Positions 25,340 to 37,836 of a DNA stretch of 64,000 nt are shown piece after piece. The stretch is from Lumnitzera littorea (taxonomy: Eukaryota; Streptophyta; Magnoliopsida; Myrtales; Combretaceae). A program made the translations under genes and the position numbers. The first letter of the stretch is position 1. Every line of letters starts with the position of its first letter. The DNA lies in the NCBI GenBank assembly GCA_024138015.1, contig JAMXBB010000001.1, forward strand, positions 130,165,156-130,229,155, written 5' to 3'. The notes under the pieces were generated by a model that saw nothing but the letters and a program-made list of their open reading frames with translations, made no database searches and was not told the DNA's origin.

Positions 25340-26270
25340 ATGAGAGATAGGCCGAAGAGACAAATGAACAAGCGAGCTCCGGAAGCCTTTCCAGTGAACC
25401 AAGCACCATCACAATGTGCCGACAGAGTTGCAACGAGAAGGTTAGAGTTAGACGAAGTGGAAGAGTACGAAGAAGAAGAAGAAGACCAGTATGTTAGGAT
25501 CAATGAGCATGAGTTCCAACATGAGGTCCGAACATGGAATGAGATTAAGAGAGTTTTGAGAAGTAGGTTTGTTACTAAACACTACAAACAAGACATTTTT
25601 CAACGACTCCAAGACTTGAGGTAAGGTAATAGATCCGTAGACAACTATGTTCGAAAGTTTCAGTTGCTCATGATACGATGCGATGTCAACGAGCCTGAAA
25701 CCCGAACTATAGGATGGTTCATCTCTAGACTACAGGCTGAGATTGGTAACATCGTGGAGCTGCAGAGTCTCACAACTCTAGATGAAACCATCGGTGTGGC
25801 CTAGAGAGTTGAAAGACAATGGCAAAGCTAAGTTAGTCAATTGCTAAGTAGTCGAACACCGATACTGAATAGGAGTGGTGTGTCAAGCTGACTAATGAAT
25901 GACAGAGTTTCAAACAATTTTGAGGTGGAATGTTGAGGTTACATGTTAGGCTAACTAGACGAGGGCTGAGGTAAGATCAAGACTGAGGAGCCTGAGATCC
26001 GAAGAGACTAGGGTCAGAGTTCAGGGAAGAAAACCCGAGAAATCAAATATTTTAAATTCCTTGGCTATAAACACGTGACTAGTCAACGTCCGAATCGTCG
26101 AGTCATGACTATAAAGGGAGATAAGCCTCAGTTTGAAGTAGAAAGTACGAGTGAAGGAGAGAAAGAAGTGGTAACTGATCAAATGCTAGAAGGATTTGAG
26201 GAAGATCTCGATGCCAACATACCTCCTAAGGGCGAAGTCGAGTATTGCTTTGTAGTTCGATGATATCTCA
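25340..26270 (+). pseudogene. Degenerate gag of gypsy element
   Basis: The 94-codon frame at 25340-25624 ends in a capsid-like segment (VRTWNEIKRVLRSRF, YKQDIFQRLQDLR). After a stop it continues in frame as NRSVDNYVRKFQLLM and WFISRLQAEIG, which matches the retrotransposon gag (capsid) domain. Further stops follow, some where Gln codons would be expected. The frame at 26075-26263 is the distal part. No intact CCHC zinc knuckle is visible. Confidence 0.7.
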
Positions 26271-26289
26271 GTACTTTTGTGGCTAACGA

Positions 26290-26640
26290 GAATGAGCAAA
26301 GAGAAAACATCTTTCATACGAACTACCGGGTGAATCGCAAGCTATGCGCCGTGATTATTGATAGAGGGAGCTATACCAATGTCATCGTGTAAGGGGTAGT
26401 TAAGGCCATAAAATTACCAACCCTTCCACACCCCAAGCCATATAAGATTTACTAGTTGAACGAGAAAGGAGGACTATACATTTTCAAGTAAGTTAGAGTG
26501 TCAATTACTATTGGTTATAGGTACAGAGACGAGGTGCTGTATGATGTCCTTCCCATATGTGCATCTTACGTATTACTTAGCCAACCGTAGCTATTTGACT
26601 TGAGAGTGTTACATGATAGCTATAGAAACACCTACATGTT
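26290..26640 (+). pseudogene. Degenerate aspartic protease of gypsy element
   Basis: Translation includes LCAVIIDRGSYTNVI, a retropepsin active-site type motif (D-x-G-S), then RDEVLYDVLPICASYVLL and a typical end of the protease domain. Stops interrupt it. An exact 23-bp tandem duplication lies at 26617-26639 and 26640-26662. Confidence 0.65.
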
Positions 26641-26889
26641 AGCTATAGAAACACCTACATGTTTCGAAAGGATGAGAAGAAAATTATATTGACACCTTTG
26701 AGTCCTATGGAAGTGTAAGAAGCCTAGGAAAATGTTGCTAGATCTCTACAATGGAAGTCCTTAGTGATTTCTCCAGCTCAATTTGCTCGCGAGGTCAAGT
26801 TCGAGGACTATTTGCTCCTTTTAGTCAAGAGATTCTTAGGGGTTAGAGAGATCGTGAACTTACCTATCGAAGTGCAACAGCTACTTTAG

Positions 26890-27660
26890 GAATTTGCCGA
26901 CCTCTTCCCTAAGAAGATGCCGAAAGGTTTACCTCCTTTGAGAAGAATTGAGCATTGCATCAACCTCCAACTAAGGGCTACCTTCTTAAACCGGCCTACT
27001 TATAGGCTTAATCTAGAGCAGGTAGCTGAATTAAAGAAGCAGGTGGATGAGTTGGCAGATCGCGGATATGTCCGTGAGAGCATGAGTCCTTGTGTTGTAC
27101 CCTCTGTACTCATGCTAAAAAAGGATGGGACATGGTGAATGTATATTGACAGCCGAACTATCAATAAGATCATTGTCAAATATCGATACTCGATCCTACG
27201 GCTTGATAATATGCTTGACGAGTTACATGGTGCTTGCATTTTTCCTAAGATTGACTAGAAGAGCGGCTACCACTAGATATGGATGAGACTTGAGGATGAT
27301 GGAAGATGGCCTTCAAGACAAGGGATGGTCTGTTTGAATGGTTAATGATGCCGTTCAAACTAACTACTGCACCGAGTATATTTGTGCGACTAATGAATCA
27401 TGCACTAAGATCGTCAATCGACAAATGTGTTGTGGTTTATTTTGATAATATTCTAGTCTTTAGTGCTGATCTCCACGTTCATGTTGAACATTTGAGATTG
27501 GTGTTTAACATACTCCATGTCGAGAAATTATTTGGCAACCTAAAGAAATGCATGCTCTGTCAAAGCGAGGTTATATTCCTCGGACTGTCGTTTCAAGGAG
27601 TGGAGTTCGAGTTGATGAGGAAAAAGTCAAAGCTATTAATGAGTAGCCTACACTGACTAG
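26890..27660 (+). pseudogene. Degenerate reverse transcriptase of gypsy element
   Basis: The region encodes LPPLRRIEHCINL, then LKKQVDELADRGYVRESMSP, then after a stop the DSRTINKI block, and then MAFKTRDGLFEWLMMPF and the catalytic box as YFDNI. In an active enzyme this box ends in two aspartates, so the second metal-binding Asp has become Asn here (a G to A change). Stops and a frameshift near 27300 split the domain into two frames. Confidence 0.85.
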
Positions 27661-28215
27661 TGTTGTCGAAGTCAGGAGCTTCTATGGCCTAGCTTCATTT
27701 TATCAAAGATTTATCCTGAACTTCAATTCTATAACTACGTCGTTGACTGAATTGACCAAGAAGAACGTTGAGTTTAAATGGACAGAAAAAGCTTAGAGGA
27801 GTTTTGAAGATGTAAAGTCTAAGTTGACGTCTGCTCCAATACTTACTCTACTACATTTCGAGAAGGTTTTTGAGGTTGAATGTGATGTGTTTGGTGTCGA
27901 CATTGGTGTTATACTCATATAGGAGCGTTGACCTATTACCTACTTTAGCGAAAAACTTCGAGGTGCTACTCTGAATTACTCAACCTATGACAAGGAATTC
28001 TATGCCCTTCTTTGTACACTCTAGAACTAGCAACATTATCTGTTGTCAAGAGAATTTATCATTTATTTAGATCATGAATCTCTTAAGTATCTTCGTGAGC
28101 AATAGAAGCTTTCTTGACATTACACCAAATGGGTCAAATTCTTGGAGATTTTTTGCTATGTCATTAGATATAAGAAGGAAAGTACCAACATAATGGTTAA
28201 TGCACTTTCTCACCG
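27660..28215 (+). pseudogene. Degenerate RNase H of gypsy element
   Basis: After the reverse transcriptase connection domain (SFYGLASFYQRFILNF, then LTELTKKNVEFKW) the translation gives VECDVFGVDIGVIL, ITYFSEKLRGATLNYSTYDKEF and LDHESLKYL, which are RNase H motifs of gypsy elements. Several in-frame stops are present. Confidence 0.8.
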
Positions 28216-28348
28216 TCATACCTCCATCACAACGTTACAAGCTAAGATGTTTAGATTCGGCACTTTACCTGATTAGTATGAGCATGACTCACATTTTGGA
28301 CCCTTAGTAGCCAAGTGCAGTATTAGAGGAGCTACGGAAGGGTTTTAC

Positions 28349-29500
28349 TTGAATGATGGGTTCTTGATGAAGGACAGGCAGATTTGTGTATCGAGTAGTT
28401 CTGTAAGGGAGTTACTAATTCGAAAAGCTCATGACATGGGTCTAGCCGGCCATTTTAGAGAAAAGAGGACGATTGAGATATTGAAGGAGCACCTTTACTT
28501 GCCTAGAATGATAAAGGATGTATACCGAATACTTGAGAGGTATAAGGTGTATAAGTATGCAAAAGGGAGGAGAGAACTCTATGGAATGTATACACCTCTA
28601 CCAATTCCCAAGCGATCGTGGACCGATCTAAGCATGGATTTTATGCTCGGCATTCCCCACATACCGAGAAGATACAATTCAATCATGGTGGTGGTCGATC
28701 AGTTCAGCAAGATGGGCCACTTCATTCCCTGCTACAGAACTAATGATGCTTTATTCGTTGCTAACTGCTTTTTGCAGGAAACTAAGTAACTATATGGAGT
28801 ATTGAGAAGTATTGTATTTAACTGTGAGTCGAAATTCACAATCTTCTTTTGGAAGACCTTATAGAGGAAACTCGACATTGAGCTCTTATTCAGTACCTCT
28901 TGCCACCTTTAAACAAACGACTAAACTGAAGTAGTTAACAGAACTGTCAGTAATCTTCTGTATACCACTATTGGAAAGAACTCTCGTGACTGAGATTTAT
29001 GCTTGTCTATCATTAAATTTGTCTACAATCACTCGACTCATAGCTCAATTGAAACATTACCATTTGAGGTTGTTTATGAACTTAACCCGAACTTACCCTT
29101 GGATTTAACTAATAGCCTGGCTACACAAAGGGAAAGTCAATCCGACTTACAGCGTGTCGAGGAGTTCCAAAGGTTACATCGGAAGATTACTGAGCAATTG
29201 GCCAAAATTGTAGCCCAACAGAAGGAAGCAGGAAACTACAGAAGGAAGCGAGTTGTTTATACCCTTGGAGACCTTATTTGGGTCCATCTCAGCAAGGAAT
29301 GTTTCCCTCGCAAAAGGACCAACAAACTATCTCCTAGAACGGATAGACCCTACAGGATCTTGAGGTTCATTAATAATAATGCCTATGAGATTGAGCTACC
29401 CAAAGTTTTCAGCATGTTTACCTCCTTTAACGTCGCCGATTTGACTCCCTACGTGCCTAATGATGACAAAGACCAAGATTCAAGGGCAAATCTTTAGCAA
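28349..29500 (+). pseudogene. Degenerate integrase of gypsy element
   Basis: The first frame (28349-28789) carries the zinc-binding region (KAHDMGLAGHF, the Cys pair replaced) and the first catalytic block SMDFMLGIP. The second catalytic block reads VFNCESKF, where an Asp is expected at the Asn, so the DDE triad is broken. The third Glu is kept (TEVVNRT) between stops. The frame 29003-29497 is the C-terminal domain and ends FNVADLTPYVPNDDKDQDSRANL. Beyond the stop the same frame enters the 3' LTR. Confidence 0.85.
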
Positions 29501-29514
29501 CCCCAGGGAATTAA

Positions 29515-30442
29515 TGAACTGCCGACCAACAGTCCCATTGCTTGCGCACAGCTCCGAGGACTGTAATCCTTCGCCTATAGAATTCTCTCTCAACAACCTG
29601 CCAATGATGAGAAAAATTATACCAAAGGAAGGTGGCTGAACTCCTTAAGCTCCCTACATTGTCATACTCTGATATATGCTCTCAGTAGTGATGATGCCAA
29701 CCATTCCCTAACCGAGGATTCTGTGCCAAGTAATTTAACCAACTACTGCCGAGAGGTTCTTACCGAACGATGAGTGATAAGAGACTTACTTATCGACCAA
29801 GTAGTTTTCTTTCGACATACTACCATCTTTTTCGTCCTGGCCCCTTTTATTGCTGCAACATCTTGATCTCTCTTGCTTGTTGTGCTTAAAGAATATTTGT
29901 ACCGGACCAGTGTTGCACTGCCACCTACCTACCTTGTCTGACATTGTACCACTTTTCTATTTTTGTCTTTTGTTCTTTTTTACCTTTTTTCGTATATATT
30001 AGGGATCTCCTTTTTGTATATATTTTCTTGTAATTTTTTTATTTGTAATGTTGCCCTAAAGAGTTACTATAAATAGTCCCTTTCTCTTTTAAGTCAGAGA
30101 TAACTTACATTTTTAATATTGAATATTCTGTTTTTATGAGACAACCCTCTCCAAGTCATCTTTCATACATTCTTCTCTAATTTTATCGAGTAGCTCAAAA
30201 TTAGTGATAGGTGGATCTTAACATCAACTTGTGTATCATATTAAGTGATGTGTCAAGTCGTGTTATGTCAAGTCGTGTTGTGTTCATTGGTGAGTTACAT
30301 CTTTCGAGCAACTTCACTTTAGTTACTCTTATTTGTTTGTGGATCATTTCTCTCTCACTTTCTTCGATATTTCGGAGGACCCATTTAAGTTAGATTTACC
30401 ATGGTAAGCCCTAGTAATAACTAAGCTCCAAGGTACACTACA
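29515..30442 (+). repeat. 3' LTR of gypsy element
   Basis: Pairs with 24080-25003. It has a private 15-bp tandem duplication at 30251-30265 and 30266-30280 (TGTCAAGTCGTGTT). The many differences between the two LTRs show the insertion is old. Confidence 0.88.
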
Positions 30443-31877
30443 TTTGCAATGGATTTGCTTATCATCATCATTCTTTCTAGTAAAGACTACTACAACTCAA
30501 GTCAATCATCTACAAAATTCTACACTTAAAAAATATGGTTATCAAATGAGCATGAATCATGACAATGCTACAGAATATTTCATAATTGATATAAATATAT
30601 GATAGTGCTAAAAATTATGTTGATTTTAAATGTAAGTAGACTTGTGTAAGAATTGGTTCTAAACCGTGAATTAGTTGTTGAATCACCAAGCCTTAAAGGC
30701 CTAAGTCATTTAACCATCACAACCTACCGGGTTGGCGAGCCATCAAATCAGTGAGTCGAACAACCGACGATTCAAGGTCGAACCAATCTTAAAAATTTTA
30801 AAAATATATATAAATAATATATAATATACCATATATATAATGGAAACATGCTATATATATACTGTATATATAATGGTAACATATTATATATATACTATAT
30901 ATAATATATAATATGCTATATATATAACATAACCAAGTATAAAATTATATAATATATAATATTAATATACTATATATGACTATAATATACATATATACTA
31001 TATATTATACTACATACTATATATAATATGACATCATGTATTTACACTTACATTGTTTGAATGAATTATTTCGAGATTGAAAAAAATTGAACTAAAAATA
31101 AAATTTTTTATTTATGAGCAACAACATAAAGTTTTAAATTTAATTGGAAAAAAAAAGACGAATAATCCACTAATTATTTATAATAATTAAGGAAATTCAA
31201 AAAAAGTATAAAAAAAAAATCCTACAATTCAAGAGCTGGTTCGGCTCTTAAATAGCATGTTTAAATGAACTAGTTGAGGCCAGGCTCAATTCACCCTCTT
31301 GTCGACCCAAAAATTGGCGGTTTAGGACTAGTTTCGAGTTAAGTTAGCTCAATGAACATATATGTGAGTCATGTATTATTTTGCTTTAATAGTTAAACTA
31401 AAAAACACTAAAACCTAAGTACCATATATATCAACCGCTTATGACAATTACAATGTAAAAATATAATATATTTTCATGTTTGTGTACATACCCAATTTGT
31501 AAGATAAGTTCAGAGATACATTCCATTAGGTTAGGTTGAGAATTGTGTGCATAGAAGCTATTACTTCCTACATAAGAGCTTTAGAAACATTCAATAGCCT
31601 TGAAATATTATCCTCTTGCTTCAACCTAATTAAAATATACATACGTTCTTCTTTTATGGACAAAGTCGTACCATTTTTTTCTTTCCATTTTACCCTCCAT
31701 GATTTTATTTTTTTATTTTTATTTTTTTTATTGGAAACAATGGTGATGTAACGAGCATTTGTTTTTCCTTATTTAATAAAAATATAAGTCACTTAAGTGT
31801 TAAAAAGAAAAACAAATGTACTTGAAGTAAAAAAGAGTAAAAACACAGATATCTATAACGTAATTTACCCTTCTAAC
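30443..31877. other. Intergenic between gypsy element and solo LTR cluster
   Basis: No gene seen. Two GC-richer patches (about 30640-30790 and 31230-31330) contain GGTTC/GAACC-rich text of the kind found in degenerate plant repeats. The minisatellite lies between them. Confidence 0.4.
30810..31030. repeat. AT-rich degenerate minisatellite
   Basis: Repeated units of the type TATATAATGG(A/T)AACAT(A/G) and ACTATATATAAT make up this low-complexity stretch. Only a few units are exact. Confidence 0.7.
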
Positions 31878-33054
31878 TGTAAACCCTACAATCAGGTGTT
31901 TGGGGTTCAATACGTAAAATTTGGGCAATTGCATAAATTGTCCAATTGAGCTTAAATTATAGTATAAAGTTAGAAATATTAGTAAAGTGATCTCGTAAGT
32001 TTTAATTTAGGAAAATAAAATAATAAAATATCATAATATTAAGTTATACGTATATTACTCGTTATTTATTAGAAATACGTAAAATAAGTTTCAATAATTA
32101 ACGAATCAATAAAGATAAATTATATATACACTAAAAATTATAAAATAACATAAATAATATATAGGAGTATTTATTTGTACTATATATATATTTACATATA
32201 AGTAAAAATATCTAAAATTACTTAAAATACGTTATAATAATGTTAAATTAATTAAGAAAATTTATGAGAAGTGTAGAATTCTTTGGAAATAGGCATGGGA
32301 AGCTGGGAAAGCAAGTTAGAAAATTAGAAAATAAGATTAAGCCAAATAGAAAGTAAAAAGGAAAAGGAAAACAAACTCTTATCCAACAAAAAAATTTAAG
32401 AACACCCTTAAATAATCCTATAAATTCAAAAAACCTTTACTAGAAAAAATAGGGAGAGCAGAGAAGAGAAGAAAGAATATTTTTTAAAAAATTAGATAAA
32501 TTGTAATGCAATTAAGACATTAAAGGAGAATGCATACACTACGACCACCTAGAGAGAGACAGCCACCACCACCTGATAGCTAACCCACCGCTTAGAGCTA
32601 CTAGCATAGGTGGAGTCATTGCTGGTGGCTAAAAGCCATTTGATTAAGGAGTTCTAAATTTTCTTTTGATTTTATTTAATTTATTAAAAATATCAAATTG
32701 ATGTGTAAAATTATGAAAATTAGTATTCTGGGATATTTTTAAATGTATATTTAGGAAAAAAAAATCAATTTGATAAAATTAGGTCTCGATATATACTATC
32801 CTTAAGAAATCACTAAACTTAAGTTAATTTTTGTTTTTGTTTTAAGTAACCTTAATGATATAGTTTTGAGCCCAAAATTTTTGTATAAACTGTCTAAGGT
32901 TTATTTCATATTACTATGAAGATTTTTTCTTAAAATTAATTTTTCAAATTTTTACTTAATTTTTAGGCCTCAAAATCATAAATAAAAGGTAATTTTTATG
33001 CTTATTTTGTGATGTAATGATAAATTGATAAAAAATTATGATTTAGGATATATA

Positions 33055-36000
33055 TGTAAGCCCCAAAGTTTAGCCAAGTAACCGCAAGATTGAACTTAGA
33101 ACCCAAGGTTTAGGGCGATCGGTTAAAAGGTCCGATCAAACCCAAATTATAAACTATTGAGAAGAATATTAGTAAAAATGACCCCGTAAACTTAAATTTA
33201 AGAAAATAAGTAATGAAATAAGAGACTATAAAATTTTCAAATTTTAAGCATAATAATTGCTAATTACCGAAAAGGCAAAAAGTGTAATATAATAACTAAT
33301 AAATTACTGGAGATAGATTATATGTATAATAAAAATTTTAGAATGACCAAAATAATAATTAGGAATGTTCACGTATACCCTACATGTATTTACGTGTAGA
33401 TAAAAAGACGCGAAATTACCTAAATTTACCAAAAACTAAGCAAATAATTAAAGAAAATTATAAAATAATTGAGGAAAAATCAGAAAAAAATCAGAAGGGT
33501 GCGGAATGATGTAAACTTGGTCGTGGAATGTCAGGATAAGAAAAAGAAAAATTAACCAATAAGAATTAAGCAACACAAAAGCCAAAATTTAAGGGATAAA
33601 GTAATTGTCTTATCTAATTTAATGCATAATAATTACACTAAAGCCCTATAAATAGCAGGAAAAATTCAGAAGCTCATTTGGACAGATAAAAATCAGAGAA
33701 AATTAGAGAGAGTTGAAAATTCGAGAGAAAATTCAGAAAATAAAAAAAAATAAGAAAAACTGTGCAGTTAGGGGTTTTAAAGGGAACCCACACCAAATGA
33801 GGAGCTGGGAGTGGACGGCCACCACCACCACACGGTGGTGACAGCGCCCAGGCCGGCCGACAAGGCCACGGCGGCCCGCGGTGGCCGGAGCCACCTGAAC
33901 CGGTGAGTCCAAATTCCAGCCCGATTCTTGTATAATTTTGTAAAATTAGTTATTTTGCCCAGAAAATTATGAAACTTGTTATTCTGAGGTTTTATTATAT
34001 TTAGATTTAGGGAAAAATGTTGATTTAGTTTAATTATGTCTGGAAATATAGGGTCCTTAACAAATTGTTCAAAACCGAGCATGATTAAACCGGAAATTAA
34101 ATAGGCTTAGGGATGTAGTTTGGGGCTCAAAATTTTTCTGTAGGATGCTCATGTGACATAGAATAGTGCTATGAAGCCCTTTTTCAAAAATTAATTTTCG
34201 AAATTTTTAGATAATTTTTAGGCTCTAAAAAGAGGCATAAAATGGGCAATTTAGGGTTAATTATGTAATTAAATGATTAATTTCTGATTTAGTGAATAAT
34301 TACATGTTTTAGGATGTTAAGATCTGATGGAGTATGATACTTATAGCATTTAGGTTGTTAGATGTAATTATTAGGTTAATTATGTAGTAAATTAGTAATA
34401 GAAAAACATAGTAAATTATGAGTTAATTTGTAAATTAGAATAATTAGGTGTAAAACCTGATCTAGGATGAATTTAGACATTTTGAAGTGATAATTTATGT
34501 TAGAGATGGTAATTAGGGTAATAGAAATATTAGAAATGCATTATGTGCATAATATGTAATAATGCATAATGTGTAATTTTTGAAAATATAATAAATAGAA
34601 AATATTAGGATAAAAATTGATATTATATAAATAATAGGGATATATAATAAATCTGATAAGAAACTTGAAATTATGTAATTATATGAAAAATGTAAAAATT
34701 TCTCACATTAGGAGTAAATTCGGTACACAAATAGGGATTTAAGTGTACCGGATGGAATAAAATACTGACTAGGGGTAATAATGGTATATAGGAGATCATG
34801 AAGTAATGTGATTAATTTCACATAATAGGTTGAAACGGATTTTTAGGGTTGGAATCTAAAATATTACTTAAAAATCGAACTAAAAACCTGGTTCAGAAAT
34901 CGATGCGAAAACCGAACCTAAACCTAAACCTAGAATAATTATAAAAGACTTAATACCTAGATAATTAGGCATATTAAACCGTAAACAAAACCTAACAATA
35001 AGCATTATAGGATAAAACGAACCTATAACAGTTATATGAAAAGCTGAAACCACGTTCGTGTTATAGGGATAATCGGCGATGGCCTGAGCAAATCGGACCT
35101 CGAGTGAGCGAGCGAGGAGTCGAGGTAAGTTGGGATTAATACGATGCTGTATTTTTGGAGGCTTAAGATTATGCTTGGTTGTGCTTGTTAGATAGTTGAA
35201 TGTGTGCATGTGCTTGATTATGTGTGATGCTATGATTTCCTTTGTTGCTCTGGCACATATTGAATGAATTGTATGTAATGATTGATCACCCTAAACTGGA
35301 CTTAATTAAATATACGACCAGTAATCATAATCGAACATGCATGGCAACCCGTTAGGGGATTTAGGACTCTCCGGCCAAATACCGACCCCTTCAGAAGGGA
35401 TAGCGCAGGATTGCAAAATGGTCCCTTCTTCATCCTCAGTCGAACTAAGTGACAGGAGAGGAGGTCGCGGCGGGGGTGAAGACAGTGGTTTGAAGGTAGT
35501 CGTGGGAGGAGCAAGGTCTCCATTACACAAGCCTGGGTTTGGTCGTGAGCTGTTGCATTAACGGTAACACTTCAACCCGGATTAGAGCGGGCGCAATTTC
35601 TCTAATCTCACGACTGGCCGGACAACGTCGTGCGATGGCATTTGCTTACACATGCATTGCGCTTAATAAGTGATTGAAAACCTTGTTGTATGTATGGTAT
35701 AGTTTTAAGTCCTCCGTCCCTACTTACTGAGCTGTGGTTGCTCACATTCCTATAGACATCGTGCAGGTGCTGGCTAAGAAGCAGCAACCAATTACTCCGA
35801 AGCTAGTAACTGCTGGATCCTGGGGAGTGAGGAAAAACATTGAAGAATAAACACATATTTTAAGGTCTAAGTTTTTTTTACTTTAGAATTATTTTTCATT
35901 TCCGAATGATGTAATAACTAAGAGATATATTATAGAGGAATATTGAAAACTTTAACTGCAGTAACTGAATTATAGTGATTATATATATTTCCTCACTTTT

Positions 36001-36165
36001 ATAGGTATACGATTTATTTAAATTACAAATTGTCTACTTCAAAGCGGGTTAGTTGTGGACGCCTTGTGTAGATCAGGTCTAGGATAGCGGTTGTGAGGCC
36101 AACTTCTATCTTAGGGTGGTTTACACGGCGGGGCTGTTACGACTCTGCCGCTTCGGGACGTGACA
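33055..36165 (+). mobile_element. Younger solo LTR nested in the older copy, TSD ATATA
   Basis: A 3111-bp unit starting TGTAAGCCCC and ending CGGGACGTGACA with exact 5-bp repeats ATATA at 33050-33054 and 36166-36170. It has no gag-pol, so it is a solo LTR. A TATA box (CTATAAATAG, 33646-33655) sits at the same relative place as in the other two copies. A GC-rich patch (33780-33900) codes for nothing evident but is conserved in position. The small frames inside (33777-34082, 34880-35209, 35302-35561) overlap one another and are not supported as genes. Higher GC and intact ends show it is the youngest of the three. Confidence 0.9.
33646..33655 (+). promoter_or_regulatory. TATA box of the solo LTR
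   Basis: CTATAAATAG lies about 590 bases from the LTR start. Equivalent sequences occur at 32418 in the older copy and, on the minus strand, near 10227-10237 in the third copy. Conservation of position supports a pol II promoter of the element. Confidence 0.6.
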
Positions 36166-37836
36166 ATATATAGGCATCTTGAAATATTAGTTGATGATGG
36201 GATATGAAAATTATGGTGTTGGGGATGTTAGATATGTGTTTATGTGTAGGATATGTAATAATGAATAATATGTGAATATAGGAAATTAAATAAGTAGAAA
36301 ATATTAAGTTAAATTGATAATATTATAATATTAGAGATATCATATAAATCTAATTTGGAATATAAATTTTACAAAATTATGTGAAAAATGTAAGGTATTT
36401 TCACATTGAAAGTAAATTCGGGAGTTAGATTAGAAATATAGTGTACAATACAAACCAAAATAATGGTTAAAAGCTAAATAGAAGATTTAGAATACCCAAA
36501 TATAGTTAGATATTGGATTGAGAGAAATTCCTAGGGTTCACGAATAAAAACTGTAATCAAAAGCTGAACTAAAACCTAATTCAGGAACTAATTTAGAAAC
36601 TATTTTAGGATTAATTTGGTTATAAGTAATATAAAACTTGGATAACTGGATAAAGTTATGATTTAAAAGCTTAAATGTAATAATAGTAAAAATACTAAAT
36701 GGATATTTACATTATAGGACTGAGAGGCAACAAACCAACCTTGCATCAGACCTAAGTGAGCAAATCGAAAACTTTAGGTATGTTGGAATCAATATGTTAC
36801 TATATTTTAGGATACTATATTATAGTATTCGAAGGCTTAAGATTATATTTGTTTGTGTTTGTGTTTGTCGATAGATACTTGTGTACATGTTGTATGTTTC
36901 TAATTATTTGGCTGTATATCGATGCTTTACTATAATGACTTGTATGGAGTGAAATTATTTAAGCACCCTAAATTAGACTTAATTATATTTGACTTAGACA
37001 TTTTATTTGGATATGCATTACAATCCTTTAGGCGATGACTAGATTCTCCGATTAAATATCAACACTTTCGAAAAGGATGGTACTGTAACATAATAATCTC
37101 TTTTTTATCCTTAGTTGAATTAAATGATCAGAAAGAGGGTCGCAGTAGGGATAGCAATGGTTCGAAAGATAGTCATAAGGAGATGACTTCATTATACAAA
37201 TCTAGGTTTGGTTATGAGCGCTCGTATGTGCATTGAAACTTCTCAAACTTATATTAGAGCAGGTAAAATTTCTCTAATTTCACAATAGACCGAACAATAT
37301 TATGCGATGGCATTTGCATATTGTATAGTATTTAATTAATTACTTGAGGACCTTGCTTGTATCTGTTGTATAATCTTATATCTTCATCCTTACTAAATTA
37401 TTAGTTGCTCATACCTTTATAGATTTTCTTGTAGGTAACAATCCATATGCCGTGTTATAACTATCCTGAGATTAGTACTCTTTTAAAGAACTTTGGGAGA
37501 GTGAGGATCAAACTAATTGATCAACAAATTCTTTAGGAATTTTACTTATGACTCAAATATGAGAAAGTAATCGTATAATATTTTACTTATTTCAGAATGT
37601 TATATTTTGTAAATATCTCCTAGGATCATAAGAGAATATATATATCTATATAAACATGATTTAAAGTTCTGTATGTAATTTTATTAATAATCTTGTTTAA
37701 ACTGTTTATTTCAAAACGAGTAGTTATAGACGTTTTGTATAAATCATATCTATGATAGTAATTATATAGTCAGCTATTATCTTATGTTGATTTACACAGC
37801 GGGACTGTTACAATTTCGCCATTTTGGAGTGTAGTA

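Larger units (their letters stand above)
24080..30442 (+). mobile_element. Ty3/gypsy LTR retrotransposon, full length but dead
   Basis: Two LTRs of about 925 bp (24080-25003 and 29515-30442) enclose 4.5 kb with gag, protease, reverse transcriptase, RNase H and integrase in gypsy order. A primer binding site resembling initiator Met tRNA follows the left LTR. Possible 5-bp target duplications are TTTGA (24075-24079) and TTTGC (30443-30447), one mismatch apart, but the LTR ends are uncertain by a few bases. The LTRs differ at many sites and the coding region has many stops and frameshifts, so the insertion is old. Integrase C-terminal sequence of the type FPRKRTNKLSPRTD...FNVADLTPY suggests a chromovirus, probably of CRM type. 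Confidence 0.9.
31878..37836 (+). mobile_element. Older solo LTR split by a nested copy
   Basis: Left part 31878-33054 and right part 36166-37836 are the two halves of one LTR, broken by the insertion at 33055-36165. The left part aligns with the first 1.25 kb of the younger copy, and the right part resumes at the place corresponding to about 34465. The start TGTAAACCCTACAATC and end CTGTTACAATTTCG...GTAGTA line up with the younger ends. Flanks CTAAC (31873-31877) and CCAAT (37837-37841) share three of five bases, both differences being C/T, so they may be a decayed target duplication. TATA-like CTATAAATT lies at 32418. Confidence 0.8.

Noticed and set aside
25188..25503. Minus-strand open frames of 81 and 120 codons
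   Set aside because: They mirror the gag region of the gypsy element and show no family resemblance.
33777..35561. Several 70-110 codon frames on both strands
   Set aside because: They fall inside the solo LTR, overlap each other, and are not kept in the other two copies.
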